64,000 nucleotides of DNA from JAPHTQ01 sp050288165 (GCA_050288165.1 JBNKDG010000009.1:62001-126000), one strand, 5' to 3'; positions 34,742 to 44,358 are shown, counted from the stretch's first letter. Numbers and translations: made by a program. The notes: generated by a model from the letters alone, not told the origin.

Positions 34742-35458
34742 ATGGATCAGTTTCCACCAGCACTACAACACGGAAGTATCGACGAGGTTTTCCCCGGCGT
34801 CTTTTTCGTCAGCGGCGCCATGGAGACTGTTCTTATGGATATCGACTGGAAATTCAGCCGCAACATGGCCGTTGTGCGCGACGGCGATCGCCTGATCATC
34901 GTTAATAGTGTGCGCCTGAGCGATGAGGGCCTGGCCGAACTCGACAAACTGGGCAAGGTCACCGACGTGGTTCGCCTCGGTTCCCTGCACGGGCGCGACG
35001 ATCCGTTCTACGTGGATCGCTACAAAGCCGAGTACTGGGTGATGCCGGGGATGGTACACGATACCGGCCTCAAGGCGACGCAAACCCTGACGCCGGACGG
35101 CCCGCTGCCGATTTCAGACGCCTCCCTGTTCGAATTCAAGACCACCAAGATCGCCGAAGGAATTCTGCGCATCGACCGTGCCGACGGCGTTCTCATCGCC
35201 TGCGATGCATTGCAGAACTGGCTTGCGCCGGATGAATTTTTCTCCGACGCCTCGCGCGAACTGATGACCAAGATGGGCTTCTTCACCCCGGCCAACCTCG
35301 GTCCCGTCTGGGTCCAGCGTGCCGAGCCCGGGGCAGACGATTTCGCCCGCCTCAAGGAATTGTCGTTCAAGCATGCCCTGTGCGGCCACGGCGATCCCCT
35401 GCGCGATTCTGCCTACGAAGACTACAGCGCCACATTCAATCGCGTGTTCGGCATCTAA
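34742..35458 (+). CDS. MBL-fold-like hydrolase (DUF4336-like)
   Basis: 238 residues. The pattern is that of a reduced metallo-beta-lactamase fold: strand-turns around GSLHGRDDPFY (possible HxxxDD metal site), VLIACDALQNW (bridging Asp) and KHALCGHGDPLRDSA (last His). The canonical HxHxDH is not complete, so it may be a one-metal or inactive variant. Cytoplasmic. Sandwiched between the cyclotransferase-like gene (10 bp) and the giant regulator gene (17 bp). Confidence 0.65.
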   Translation: MDQFPPALQHGSIDEVFPGVFFVSGAMETVLMDIDWKFSRNMAVVRDGDRLIIVNSVRLSDEGLAELDKLGKVTDVVRLGSLHGRDDPFYVDRYKAEYWVMPGMVHDTGLKATQTLTPDGPLPISDASLFEFKTTKIAEGILRIDRADGVLIACDALQNWLAPDEFFSDASRELMTKMGFFTPANLGPVWVQRAEPGADDFARLKELSFKHALCGHGDPLRDSAYEDYSATFNRVFGI

Positions 35459-35475
35459 AGCGCGGTCAACGGAAC

Positions 35476-38400
35476 GTGGGGGAAGTGGTTCCACAACTAG
35501 CCGGTTATGAAATCGGACCGGTCCTGTGCCGCTCCGAGGGGCGTGTCGTCTATCGCGGCGTGCGTCTCGACGACCGTGTCGCTGTGGCGGTGGAGACCCT
35601 CGATACGGAATACCCTGATCGCCAGCAGGTGGCAGAGATTCATCGCGAAGGGGCCATCGCCCGGCGTCTGGCCGGTATCGACGGTGTGCGCAAGGTCTAC
35701 GCTGTGTTGCCCCACGGCAGTGGGAATCTGGCGCTGATCAGCGATCTGTTCGAGGAGACCCTCGAATCCTATCTTGCCCATTTTGATGGCGACGGCCTGC
35801 CCCTGGCCGAGGTGCTTGATATTGCCCTGCATCTTGTTCGTACGCTGGGTGAGGTACACGCCCACGAGCTTGTGCACAAGGCTTTGACCTCGAAACATGT
35901 CCTGTACGATCCCGACAGCGGTACCATCGCCCTGGCCGGTTTCGGCATCGCTTCCGAACTGGATCAGGAGCGGCAGGCGGTACAGATGTCGCGGCATATC
36001 GAAGGGCCGCTGCCCTACATCTCCCCGGAACAGACAGGTCGCATGAATCGCGACCTGGACTATCGCTCTGACTACTACTCCCTCGGTGTGTTGCTGTTCG
36101 AACTGCTGACCGGTAAGCGGCCGTTCGAGGCCAACAATTTGCTGGAGTGGGTACACAGCCACATCAGTCGCCTGCCGCCCGCCCCGCACGAAATCGAGCC
36201 CGCTGTGCCTGAGGCGATATCGGCCATTATCCTCAAGTTGCTGGCCAAAAGCCCTGAGAAACGCTACCAGAGTGCCGAAGGGCTGATGCATGACCTGGCG
36301 CATTGTGCAGATCTGCTGGCCGCGGATCAGGAGATCGAGCCCTTTGAACCGGGAGAAAAGGATGTCGCGCGCAAGTTCCTGGTACCGCAAAACATCTACG
36401 GCCGCGAGGAGGAACTGCGTGAACTGCTCGGGCTGTTCGAGGCGGCTGCGGCGGGACGCAGTGAGTTCTGTCTGGTTCACGGTTATTCGGGCGTGGGTAA
36501 ATCGGCCCTGGTCAACGAGATCGATCGTCCCCTGGTACGCGAGCGCGGTTTCCTGGTCCAGGGCAAGTTCGAACAGTTCCAGCAGGGTGAGGCATATACC
36601 GCACTTGGTGCCGCCTTCCGCGGTCTGGTCCAGCAGGTTCTGGCGGAATCGGAGGAGCGTCTGACGCAATGGCGCCAACGGTTACTGGAGGCACTGGGGG
36701 CGAACGGACGACTGGTGGTGGAGTTGGTTCCGGAGCTGGAACTGATCGTCGGCCATCAGCCAAAGGTGGCCGAACTGCCACCGGCAGAGGCACGCAATCG
36801 GCTGCACATTGTGCTGACCAACTTTCTCCACGTCTTTGCGGGGGAAGGGCACCCGGTGGTGCTGTTCCTTGACGACCTGCAGTGGAGCGACGTACCGACC
36901 CTGGAATTGCTGCGCCGTTTGGTGACCTCCAGAGAGCTGAGCCACCTGTTGCTGATCGGCGCCTACCGCAGCAACGAAGTGGGTGTCGGGCATCCGTTAC
37001 GTCTGTTGCTGGATGATCTGAAGACACAGAAAAACATCCGCCAGCTTCCCATCGGTCCGTTGGACCGGCACTCGGTAGCGCACATGGTGGCCGATGCCCT
37101 GGGGCGTGAACCGGCTGAGACGCGTCCCCTGAGCGACATGCTCTACGACAAGGCCCAGGGCAATCCCTTCTTTACCAACGAATTGCTGCGGCAACTTCAC
37201 AAGGATGGGGCGATTACCCCGGATCCGGTCAGCGGACGTTGGAACTGGGACCTGGATGCGGCGCGCTGGTCCGGTGTCAGCAGCGACGTGGTCGAGTTCA
37301 TGGTCGACAACCTGCGCGGCTTGCCGCCCACGACCCAGCAGGTTCTGCAGTTGGCGGCCTGTATCGGCAACACCTTTGACCTGCAGACACTCTCGGCGAT
37401 CTACGAACACTCTGTCGCCGAAACCGCCGAGGCGCTGCTACCGGCACTCAAGCAGCACACCGTGTTTCCGCTGCATAGCGACTATCGCCTTGTGGGAGGT
37501 GAACTGGAATTGGAGTGGGATGTCAGCGAGTCGCTGGCGTGTAATCCGAGCTATCGTTTCCAGCACGACCGCGTACAACAGGCGGCCTACGCCCTGATCT
37601 ATACGCAGTTGCTCTCGGACGTACATCTCTCTGTCGGCCGCCTGATGCTGCAACATGCCGGTGATGCGGTCCCCGCCGATCGTCTCATCGAGATCGTCGG
37701 TCACCTCAACGCCGGCCGTTCACTGATCGAGTCTGCAGAAGAGCGGTTACGTCTTGCCGAGCTGAACCTGCGTGCGGGTGTGCGTGCCCGAAACTCGTCG
37801 GCATACGAAGCCGCCCATGACTATCTGCGGGTGGCGATGGAATTGTTGCCAGTCGATCCCTGGCAGGCGGTGCCGGAATTGATGCGTGCACTGGCGGCGG
37901 AGACTCAGCAGTGCGCCTATCTCACCGGACATACCGACGAGGCGGAATACTGGATCGAAGTGATGCTGGAGCACGCCCGTTCGGATCTGGAGCGTAGCGA
38001 TATCCTCGCCACCCGCACCCGGCAGTACGCGACCCTAGGACGCATGGAGGATTCCATACTCTCCGCCATCCAGGGGCTGGCGATGCTCGGCTTGGAATTT
38101 GCCGATCAACCTACGTTGGACGATATCGACGCAGAGCGGCGGCTGGTTGAAGAGAATCTCGGCAAACGTCGCATCGCTGATCTGGTGAACGCCCCCTCGG
38201 TAGAGGACCCTGCCACCCTGACCGCAATGCGTTTGCTGATGGAGATATTCGCTGCTGCCTTTCTTTCGGGTAGCGGAAACCTGTTTCCCTACCTGGTGCT
38301 GAAGTCGGTCAATCTCTCGTTACGCCACGGTAACTCCCCCGAGTCGGCCTTTGCCTACGCGGCCTATGGCATGTTGCTCTGCGGTGAACTGGATGAACCG

Positions 38401-40560
38401 GCGCTTGGTTATGAGTACGGCAAGGTTGGGCTGGCGATCAACGAACGCCTTGATGACATCGCCCTGCGCGCACGGGTGATCTATGTCTACGCCATGTTTG
38501 TGCACCACTGGAGTAACCACTGGTCGACCCTGACGCCATGGTTCCGCAAGGGGATCGAGGCGGGCTACCAGTCGGGTGACCTGCTCTACCTTGCCTATAG
38601 TGCTCAGGACTGTGTGATCTGGGATCCGACGCTGGATCTGGAAACCGCCCATCGGCTGCATGCGGAGAACCTGGAGATCGTGCGCGAATGTGCCTATCAG
38701 GACTCCCTCGACTCGGGCACCCTGTTCCTGCAACTGCAGCGCAATCTGCTCGGCCTCACCGCTTCGCCATGCACACTGAGTGACGACAGCTTCGATGAGG
38801 AGCAGTGCCTTGAAGGGATGCGCCAGCGCCAGTTCATGACCGGTATCGCCAACTACCACATCTACAGCGCCGAAATATGCCTGCTCTACGGCAATTACAG
38901 TCAGGCTCTGGAACATGTGTGCGCACAGGACCAACTGATCAAATCGGCGATGTCGCTGCCGCAACTGGTGCGTTTCTACATCGTCGCCTTCCTCACTCTG
39001 ACGACCCACTACCCCAAGATGGGGCCGGATGAGCAGACGCTGACTCGCGCACGACTGGAGCGCGATCTTGCCCGTATGCGCCGTTGGGCCGACAACTGCG
39101 AAGCCAATTTCCGTCACCTCCAACTACTGATGGAGGCTGAACTGTTGAGTCTTGACGATGCGCATGAGTTGGCGCTGGAGCGTTACGATGCTGCCATCGA
39201 GTCGGCACGGAAAAGTGGTTTTCTTCACGACGAGGCCACTGTCCACGAGCGGGCCGCGCGGCATCTTCTGCTCGTTGGTCAGAGACGGTCCGCGGAAGGC
39301 TACCTGCGCGGCGCCCATCACCTTTACGATCGTTGGGGCGCACATCGCAAGGTAAGCATGCTGGAGCAGGAGTTCCCGGTGCTGCGTGAACTGGCCACAG
39401 GCGGTCGGGTACCGGCGGCGGTGCGCGAGGCGAGCGATCTGGATCTGGCCTCGGTGATGAAAGCATCGCGGGAGATCTCCGGCGAGATCGTGCTGGAACG
39501 TTTGCTCAAAACCACCATGGATATTCTGCTGGAAAATGCCGGTGGCCAGTGGGGCTGCCTGGTCGTCAGGCGTGAAGGAAAACTGGTAGTGGAAGCGGCT
39601 CAGCTCCCGCTGGACGAACTGTCTAAGGGCGATATACCACAACACTCGTTGGTCACGGATCTCGAAGGTGGCCAGGTGTCGCTACCGGTGACACTCATCA
39701 GTCAGGTTCTGCACAGCGGTGAGGCGGTGGTGTTAAGCAATGCTTCCAGCGAGGGGCAGTTCACGCAGGATCCCTATGTGCGACGTTTCAACCCGGCTTC
39801 GGTACTCTGCGTACCGCTGCGACGTGAGCGTTTCGAAGGTGCGGTCTATATGGAGAACAATCTGACCAGCGGCGTCTTCACCCGTGAACGGGTGGAGGTG
39901 ATACGGCTACTGGCAGCACAGGCGTCGGTTGCGATCGAAAATGCGCGACTTTACGAACAGGTTCAGGACTACTCCCGTACCCTGGAAGAGAAGGTCGCGG
40001 AACGGACCGCCCGTCTGGAGCAGGTAAACCTGGAGTTGCAAGGCCTGGCAGAGCGCGATGGCCTGACCGGTGTTGCCAACCGTCGCCGTGGTGCTGCCTA
40101 TTTGGAGCAGACATGGACACGGCTGCGACGTGAAAAGTTGCCGCTGTCGGTCATCATGCTCGACGTCGATCACTTCAAGGCATTCAATGACAACTACGGC
40201 CACCAGGCGGGCGACGACTGCCTGATTGAAGTTGCCAATGCGTTGAGTGCGCAGTTGTTAAGGCCTGCCGACCTGATCGCCCGTTACGGCGGTGAGGAGT
40301 TTATGCTCATCCTGCCCGATACGGATCGTGAAGGCGTAGCCCAGGTTGCCGAGAAACTTCGCCAGGCAATAGAGGAGTTGGCCATCGAGCATGCACACTC
40401 TTCGACAAGCAACGTAGTGACCATCAGTGCCGGTACGGCCACCATGGTGCCCAATGCGAAAGGAGGCACGGAGCATCTGCTGCGTGAAGCGGATATCGCT
40501 CTCTATCGTGCCAAACGGATGGGACGCAATCAGGTACGCGCGGCACCGGAGGTGTTGTAG
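35476..40560 (+). CDS. giant pseudokinase-AAA ATPase-TPR-like-GAF-GGDEF regulator
   Basis: About 1,694 residues from a GTG at 35476 (a second GTG at 35485 is possible). Order: a Ser/Thr-kinase-like domain (about 8-285), an AAA/STAND-type ATPase with Walker A GYSGVGKS (about 336) and Walker B VVLFLDDLQWSD, a long helical region (about 750-1300), a GAF domain (about 1334-1500), a short coiled coil (LEEKVAERTARLEQ), and a GGDEF domain with active site YGGEEF near 1603 and an I site RPAD five residues before it. In the kinase the ATP-binding Lys of VAIK is Glu (VAVAVETL), HRD is HKA and DFG is GFG, so it is a pseudokinase. The family usually ends in a histidine kinase; here a cyclic di-GMP synthase replaces it. 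Confidence 0.9.
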   Translation: MGEVVPQLAGYEIGPVLCRSEGRVVYRGVRLDDRVAVAVETLDTEYPDRQQVAEIHREGAIARRLAGIDGVRKVYAVLPHGSGNLALISDLFEETLESYLAHFDGDGLPLAEVLDIALHLVRTLGEVHAHELVHKALTSKHVLYDPDSGTIALAGFGIASELDQERQAVQMSRHIEGPLPYISPEQTGRMNRDLDYRSDYYSLGVLLFELLTGKRPFEANNLLEWVHSHISRLPPAPHEIEPAVPEAISAIILKLLAKSPEKRYQSAEGLMHDLAHCADLLAADQEIEPFEPGEKDVARKFLVPQNIYGREEELRELLGLFEAAAAGRSEFCLVHGYSGVGKSALVNEIDRPLVRERGFLVQGKFEQFQQGEAYTALGAAFRGLVQQVLAESEERLTQWRQRLLEALGANGRLVVELVPELELIVGHQPKVAELPPAEARNRLHIVLTNFLHVFAGEGHPVVLFLDDLQWSDVPTLELLRRLVTSRELSHLLLIGAYRSNEVGVGHPLRLLLDDLKTQKNIRQLPIGPLDRHSVAHMVADALGREPAETRPLSDMLYDKAQGNPFFTNELLRQLHKDGAITPDPVSGRWNWDLDAARWSGVSSDVVEFMVDNLRGLPPTTQQVLQLAACIGNTFDLQTLSAIYEHSVAETAEALLPALKQHTVFPLHSDYRLVGGELELEWDVSESLACNPSYRFQHDRVQQAAYALIYTQLLSDVHLSVGRLMLQHAGDAVPADRLIEIVGHLNAGRSLIESAEERLRLAELNLRAGVRARNSSAYEAAHDYLRVAMELLPVDPWQAVPELMRALAAETQQCAYLTGHTDEAEYWIEVMLEHARSDLERSDILATRTRQYATLGRMEDSILSAIQGLAMLGLEFADQPTLDDIDAERRLVEENLGKRRIADLVNAPSVEDPATLTAMRLLMEIFAAAFLSGSGNLFPYLVLKSVNLSLRHGNSPESAFAYAAYGMLLCGELDEPALGYEYGKVGLAINERLDDIALRARVIYVYAMFVHHWSNHWSTLTPWFRKGIEAGYQSGDLLYLAYSAQDCVIWDPTLDLETAHRLHAENLEIVRECAYQDSLDSGTLFLQLQRNLLGLTASPCTLSDDSFDEEQCLEGMRQRQFMTGIANYHIYSAEICLLYGNYSQALEHVCAQDQLIKSAMSLPQLVRFYIVAFLTLTTHYPKMGPDEQTLTRARLERDLARMRRWADNCEANFRHLQLLMEAELLSLDDAHELALERYDAAIESARKSGFLHDEATVHERAARHLLLVGQRRSAEGYLRGAHHLYDRWGAHRKVSMLEQEFPVLRELATGGRVPAAVREASDLDLASVMKASREISGEIVLERLLKTTMDILLENAGGQWGCLVVRREGKLVVEAAQLPLDELSKGDIPQHSLVTDLEGGQVSLPVTLISQVLHSGEAVVLSNASSEGQFTQDPYVRRFNPASVLCVPLRRERFEGAVYMENNLTSGVFTRERVEVIRLLAAQASVAIENARLYEQVQDYSRTLEEKVAERTARLEQVNLELQGLAERDGLTGVANRRRGAAYLEQTWTRLRREKLPLSVIMLDVDHFKAFNDNYGHQAGDDCLIEVANALSAQLLRPADLIARYGGEEFMLILPDTDREGVAQVAEKLRQAIEELAIEHAHSSTSNVVTISAGTATMVPNAKGGTEHLLREADIALYRAKRMGRNQVRAAPEVL

Positions 40561-40675
40561 GGCAATAACGGCAACACTCAGATTGCCGCATCGTTTTTGC
40601 GCATCTTACAAATAACAAACGTTCTTCCCGCTATAGTCGGGACTGGAAAAACCAATACCAACTCAGGAGGAGCAG

Positions 40676-42421
40676 ATGGGCAAATCGACCTGGAACAACC
40701 AACCGGCCAGCGGCGAATGGAACACAGCAGACAACTGGAGCCCTTCCGGCGCGCCCGCGGGCACCGCCGTTTTTGCCGACTCATCCCAAACCGCGATCAC
40801 CTTTTCGCCGACCGGCGAGGCCGCGGTGGAAAATATCGAGTTTGCCGATAATGCCTCCGCCTATACCTTTACCCTCGGTGTTTGCTCTTCACCTGCGCTG
40901 ACGATCAGCGGGCAGGGCGTCAGCAACAATTCCGGGAACCAGCAGAGCTTTGTCGTCGCTGCGACCAGTAGTGGTCCCAAGGATCCTCAGCTCAAGTTTA
41001 CCAACAAGGCCACCGCGGGCGGACTCGACATGTTCTACTGCGCCGGGCCGGAAACGGAACAGGGCTACGGTGGCGGCGTCATCAGTTTTTGTGACAATTC
41101 GACGGCAGGTTCCGCAGCGTTCAAGGCGTGGACCGGAGCGGGTATTCCGCCGAAGCACGGTAGTACCGTGGGCGGCGAGATCAGTTTCAGTGACACTTCG
41201 ACGGCGGAGAACGCCCGTTTCATTATCTACGGCACCCTCGGTACCGATGGCGACACCTTCGGTAATGTCGTCTTCCACGATAATGCCACCGCGGCCAACG
41301 GCGCTTTCACCAATGTCGGCGGCACCGTTTCCGGCGGCGACGGCGGTAACACCCAGTTCTACGGCAGTTCGACCGCGGCCTACGGTGTTTACAATAACTA
41401 TGGCGGTACCTACAGCAAAGCGAACGGCGGCGATGTCGCCTTCGATGCCACCGCCACAGGAGGGCAGGGACGATTCTTCAACCACGCGGCACCGGCGGCG
41501 AATGCCTATGGTGGTGTGACCAGTTTCAACAACAATCCGCCGTCGATGGTTGCAACCGAAGGCGCTTCGGCAGGTAACGGCGCTTACTTCAACTATGGTG
41601 CGCGGGAAGGCGAGCAGGGTGGTGGTGGTCACCTCGAATTCAGTGCCAAGTACGGTTCGCCGACCGGGGCCAACGCCAACATCACCAACTATGGCAGTGC
41701 CATTGCAGGCAAGTCGAGCGCAGGCCATACGATTTTCTCGATCAACCAGCCGACCGATTATTTCCCCACCGCAGGTAACGCGACGATCTGGAATCATCCC
41801 GGAGTGAGTGAAGGCACCGCCGCGGGTTTCACCGAGTTTTCGGTCTACGTCAGCAAGAACAGTAGTGGCAACGATGGCGCAGGCAACAACGTTCCCACCG
41901 CAGGCGAAGCAACACTCTTCAATCTTGGTGGTTACACATCGAAAGCAACCGGTGGTTACACTGTATTCTCGAACACCTCGACCGCGGGTAACGCTACGCT
42001 GATCGCCTATGGCGGAACTCACGGCGGCTATGGCGGAAAAATCGCCTTCTACGATCATGCCTCGGGTGGAACGGCAACGGTGCAACTCTTCGGCAACGGC
42101 GAACTCGATATCAGCGATCACAACGGCGGTGTCACCATCGGTGCGCTCGAACTGAACGGAGGTATCGTCTCCATCCAGCTCGGTACCAACCCAACCAACC
42201 TCACTGTATCCGGCGCGCTGACCATTAACTCAAACCAGGCGACCTTCTCTCTGTGGCAGAGAGAGGGCGGCGATTTTGCCTTCAATACGCCCTATACGAT
42301 TCTCTCCAGCGCCAACCTCACCAACTTCACCGCGGATCAGTTCTATGCAAACCGTATTGACGGTGTGGAACCGAGCTTCACCATCGTCGGCAACGATCTC
42401 CAGGTGACCTATAAAAAATAA
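40676..42421 (+). CDS. repeat protein, probable beta-helix, without signal peptide
   Basis: 581 residues, rich in Gly, Ala, Thr and Asn. The N-terminus WNNQPASGEWNTADNWSPSG resembles the start of autotransporter-associated and PEP-CTERM-type beta-strand repeat proteins. At least nine loose repeats follow, built on GGxxxFxDxSTAxNAxFxNxGG (for example ISFSDTSTAENARF, VVFHDNATAANGAF, TVFSNTSTAGNATL), spaced about 30-50 residues. The end is a non-repetitive strand-rich cap. No Sec signal, no Omp barrel, no sorting motif, so it is either secreted by another route or cytoplasmic. AGGAGG lies 5 bp before the ATG. It heads a run of three genes (with 42434 and 42797). Confidence 0.75.
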   Translation: MGKSTWNNQPASGEWNTADNWSPSGAPAGTAVFADSSQTAITFSPTGEAAVENIEFADNASAYTFTLGVCSSPALTISGQGVSNNSGNQQSFVVAATSSGPKDPQLKFTNKATAGGLDMFYCAGPETEQGYGGGVISFCDNSTAGSAAFKAWTGAGIPPKHGSTVGGEISFSDTSTAENARFIIYGTLGTDGDTFGNVVFHDNATAANGAFTNVGGTVSGGDGGNTQFYGSSTAAYGVYNNYGGTYSKANGGDVAFDATATGGQGRFFNHAAPAANAYGGVTSFNNNPPSMVATEGASAGNGAYFNYGAREGEQGGGGHLEFSAKYGSPTGANANITNYGSAIAGKSSAGHTIFSINQPTDYFPTAGNATIWNHPGVSEGTAAGFTEFSVYVSKNSSGNDGAGNNVPTAGEATLFNLGGYTSKATGGYTVFSNTSTAGNATLIAYGGTHGGYGGKIAFYDHASGGTATVQLFGNGELDISDHNGGVTIGALELNGGIVSIQLGTNPTNLTVSGALTINSNQATFSLWQREGGDFAFNTPYTILSSANLTNFTADQFYANRIDGVEPSFTIVGNDLQVTYKK

Positions 42422-42433
42422 TGGGGAGATGAA

Positions 42434-42688
42434 ATGTTAAAGCGGATTACCCAAAGCCCGTACCTGAATCTTCTCAGCGGTCTGATTCTGTTGGTGACAG
42501 CGCTGTATGAAATCATGGTGTCCGTTGATGACGCCGCATTTGGCGTCCGTCACGGGATACTGATCTTCAGCATTATCCAGATCGTAAAAGTGATCCCCGA
42601 GATCATGCATGGTCTGACTGAGATTCAGGAGGCGGGCGAAATCATGGAGGAAAGAAATGGCGGCCTGGCAGAGCAGGATGCCAGTTGA
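42434..42688 (+). CDS. small membrane protein of unknown function
   Basis: 84 residues with one clear hydrophobic helix (residues 13-29, LLSGLILLVTALYEIMV) and a second moderately hydrophobic one (GILIFSIIQIVKVIPEI), then an acidic tail (EIQEAGEIMEERNGGLAEQD). GGGGAGATGAA precedes the ATG, 12 bp after the repeat-protein stop. Size and topology resemble a holin or a small membrane anchor, but nothing in the sequence decides it. Confidence 0.65.
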   Translation: MLKRITQSPYLNLLSGLILLVTALYEIMVSVDDAAFGVRHGILIFSIIQIVKVIPEIMHGLTEIQEAGEIMEERNGGLAEQDAS

Positions 42689-42796
42689 TGCACGGAATAA
42701 TTTGGCTCCTTCAGCAAAGTGCTTAGGTGTCAACTACACTCTGCCTGTTCACACGTATTTTTCACAACATGGACTATCTGACAAGGAGAGTATGCA

Positions 42797-43066
42797 ATGC
42801 ATTTACTTTGTGGAAAATGTAAAGAAATTGTTGAAAAAGCCATAGGCGCTATGCCGGAGGATCTGTCCTGTGCGGCAGCTGTGGCAGGAATTGTTGCCGC
42901 GATTGAACTTGCAGGCGGCGGCCCTGAAGATCCTGTGGCCGATGCCCTTGCTGCGGTGGCGGCCGCTGTGGTTGAGGAGGAATGTGAAAAGCATGGCTGG
43001 CCGTGGATACACTCACATGGCAAGGAAATTGCCGAGGCGATGTGTCAGGCGGCCAAGCTCTGCTAG
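42797..43066 (+). CDS. small six-cysteine, saposin-like protein
   Basis: 89 residues with a very strong ribosome site (AAGGAGAG). Cysteines at 5, 8, 25, 63, 83 and 89: a CxxC at the start and a C-x5-C at the end, the pattern by which saposin-type domains tie their two termini together. The middle is helical and hydrophobic (AAAVAGIVAAIELA, VADALAAVAAAVVEE). No leader peptide and no double-glycine processing site of bacteriocin type is visible, and no export gene is adjacent. It ends before a strong terminator. I cannot name its family. Confidence 0.7.
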   Translation: MHLLCGKCKEIVEKAIGAMPEDLSCAAAVAGIVAAIELAGGGPEDPVADALAAVAAAVVEEECEKHGWPWIHSHGKEIAEAMCQAAKLC

Positions 43067-43097
43067 ATGGTGAGTATGCTGACACAGTGCTGTAATC

Positions 43098-43121
43098 AAA
43101 AGGCCCCATTAGGGGCCTTTT
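43098..43121 (+). terminator. strong intrinsic terminator of the repeat-protein operon
   Basis: AAAAGGCCCC-ATTA-GGGGCCTTTT: a perfect 10-bp stem with a 4-nt loop, ending in T residues and 31 bp after the saposin-like gene. Confidence 0.9.
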
Positions 43122-43208
43122 CTAGTTAAGGAAGACTTTAATTTCCCTTCTGTTGGCTATACCTATTGCCAGGTAACACGTCCACAATAATTCAAATGGA
43201 GTTCTCCC

Positions 43209-44282
43209 ATGCCCACTGATACCACGCCCTTGTTTGATACCGTCCAATTAGGTGATCTCACCCTGCCGAATCGCTTTGTGATGGCGCCGTTGACACGTTG
43301 CCGCGCTATCAATCATTTACCTAATGAGTTGATGGCTGAATATTATGAACAGCGTGCCAGTGCAGGTTTGGTGATCACCGAATGCACCATGGTTACGCCC
43401 GGTACTTCCGCATTTGGCAACGATCCTGGTGTTTACTCGGCGGAACAGATTGAAGGCTGGAAGAAAACTACTTCTGCCGTACACAAGGCAGGTGGGCGGA
43501 TATTTATGCAAATCTGGCATGCGGGGCGGGCTGCCCACCCGTTACTCAATGATGGTAAGGAGTGTGTGGCGCCGAGTGCCATGGCGATTGATGGAGAAAC
43601 CTACACACCGGAGGGAAAGAAACCCTACACCGTTCCACGCGAGCTGAGCAAAGCCGAAATTGCCGACATTGTGCAGGATTTTCGTCAGGCAGCTGCCAAT
43701 GCCATCACCGCGGGATTCGATGGTGTTGAAGTACACAGTGCCAATGGTTATCTGATTGACCAGTTTCTGCGTGACGGCTCTAACCAGCGTACCGATGAGT
43801 ATGGTGGTTCGCTGGAAAATCGTGCCCGTTTCCTCACAGAAATACTTGAAGCCGTGACAGGCGAGATTGGTAGTCACCGGGTTGGCCTGCGCTTGTCGCC
43901 ATTGAACAGTTTTAACAGTATGCGTGATAGCGACCCAGCGGCCTGGATACGTTTCCTGGCGGCGTACCTGAATAAATTTGATCTGGCCTATTTGCATCTG
44001 ATGCGGGCTGATTTCTTTGGCGTACAGCAGGCGGATGTCGTCACTATTGCCCGTGAGAACTATAAGGGGCACTTGATGGTGAACATGGGCTACAGCGCAG
44101 AAGAAGCCGCGCAGGTGGTGCGTGACAAGGTTGCCGATTCCGTGGCCTTTGGCACTGCATTTCTGGCCAATCCGGATTTGCCGGCCCGTGTCAAAGCCGG
44201 TGCGGAGCTTAACGCCCCTGATCAGGATACGTTCTATACCTCGGATGCCAAGGGTTATACTGATTACCCGTTTATGTCTTAA
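43209..44282 (+). CDS. Old Yellow Enzyme family ene-reductase (NemA-like)
   Basis: 357 residues, FMN-dependent TIM barrel. Typical blocks: LPNRFVMAPLTRCRA, ASAGLVITECTMV, IFMQIWHAGRAAHP, the catalytic GFDGVEVHSANGYLIDQFLRDGSNQRTDEYGGS pair (His and Asn near 185) and GTAFLANPDLPAR near the C-terminus. It reduces activated C=C bonds of alkenes or nitro compounds with NAD(P)H. It is a single gene flanked by a terminator on each side, with GGAG before the ATG. Confidence 0.96.
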   Translation: MPTDTTPLFDTVQLGDLTLPNRFVMAPLTRCRAINHLPNELMAEYYEQRASAGLVITECTMVTPGTSAFGNDPGVYSAEQIEGWKKTTSAVHKAGGRIFMQIWHAGRAAHPLLNDGKECVAPSAMAIDGETYTPEGKKPYTVPRELSKAEIADIVQDFRQAAANAITAGFDGVEVHSANGYLIDQFLRDGSNQRTDEYGGSLENRARFLTEILEAVTGEIGSHRVGLRLSPLNSFNSMRDSDPAAWIRFLAAYLNKFDLAYLHLMRADFFGVQQADVVTIARENYKGHLMVNMGYSAEEAAQVVRDKVADSVAFGTAFLANPDLPARVKAGAELNAPDQDTFYTSDAKGYTDYPFMS

Positions 44283-44298
44283 GTGATACCATAAATCG

Positions 44299-44358
44299 AA
44301 AGGCCTCAATCGGGCACTGTTGTCCCATAGTTGACAGCAGTGCCCGATTGAGGCCTTT
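44299..44358 (+). terminator. long perfect terminator hairpin after the Old Yellow Enzyme gene
   Basis: A 21-bp perfect stem (44299-44319 with 44338-44358, starting AAAGGCCTCAATCGGG) and an 18-nt loop, followed by ATTTATT. One of the longest perfect stems in the window. Confidence 0.9.

Noticed and set aside
42657..42845. 62-codon frame bridging the small membrane protein and the six-cysteine protein
   Set aside because: It overlaps both genes in another frame and lacks the strong ribosome site that marks the gene at 42797.
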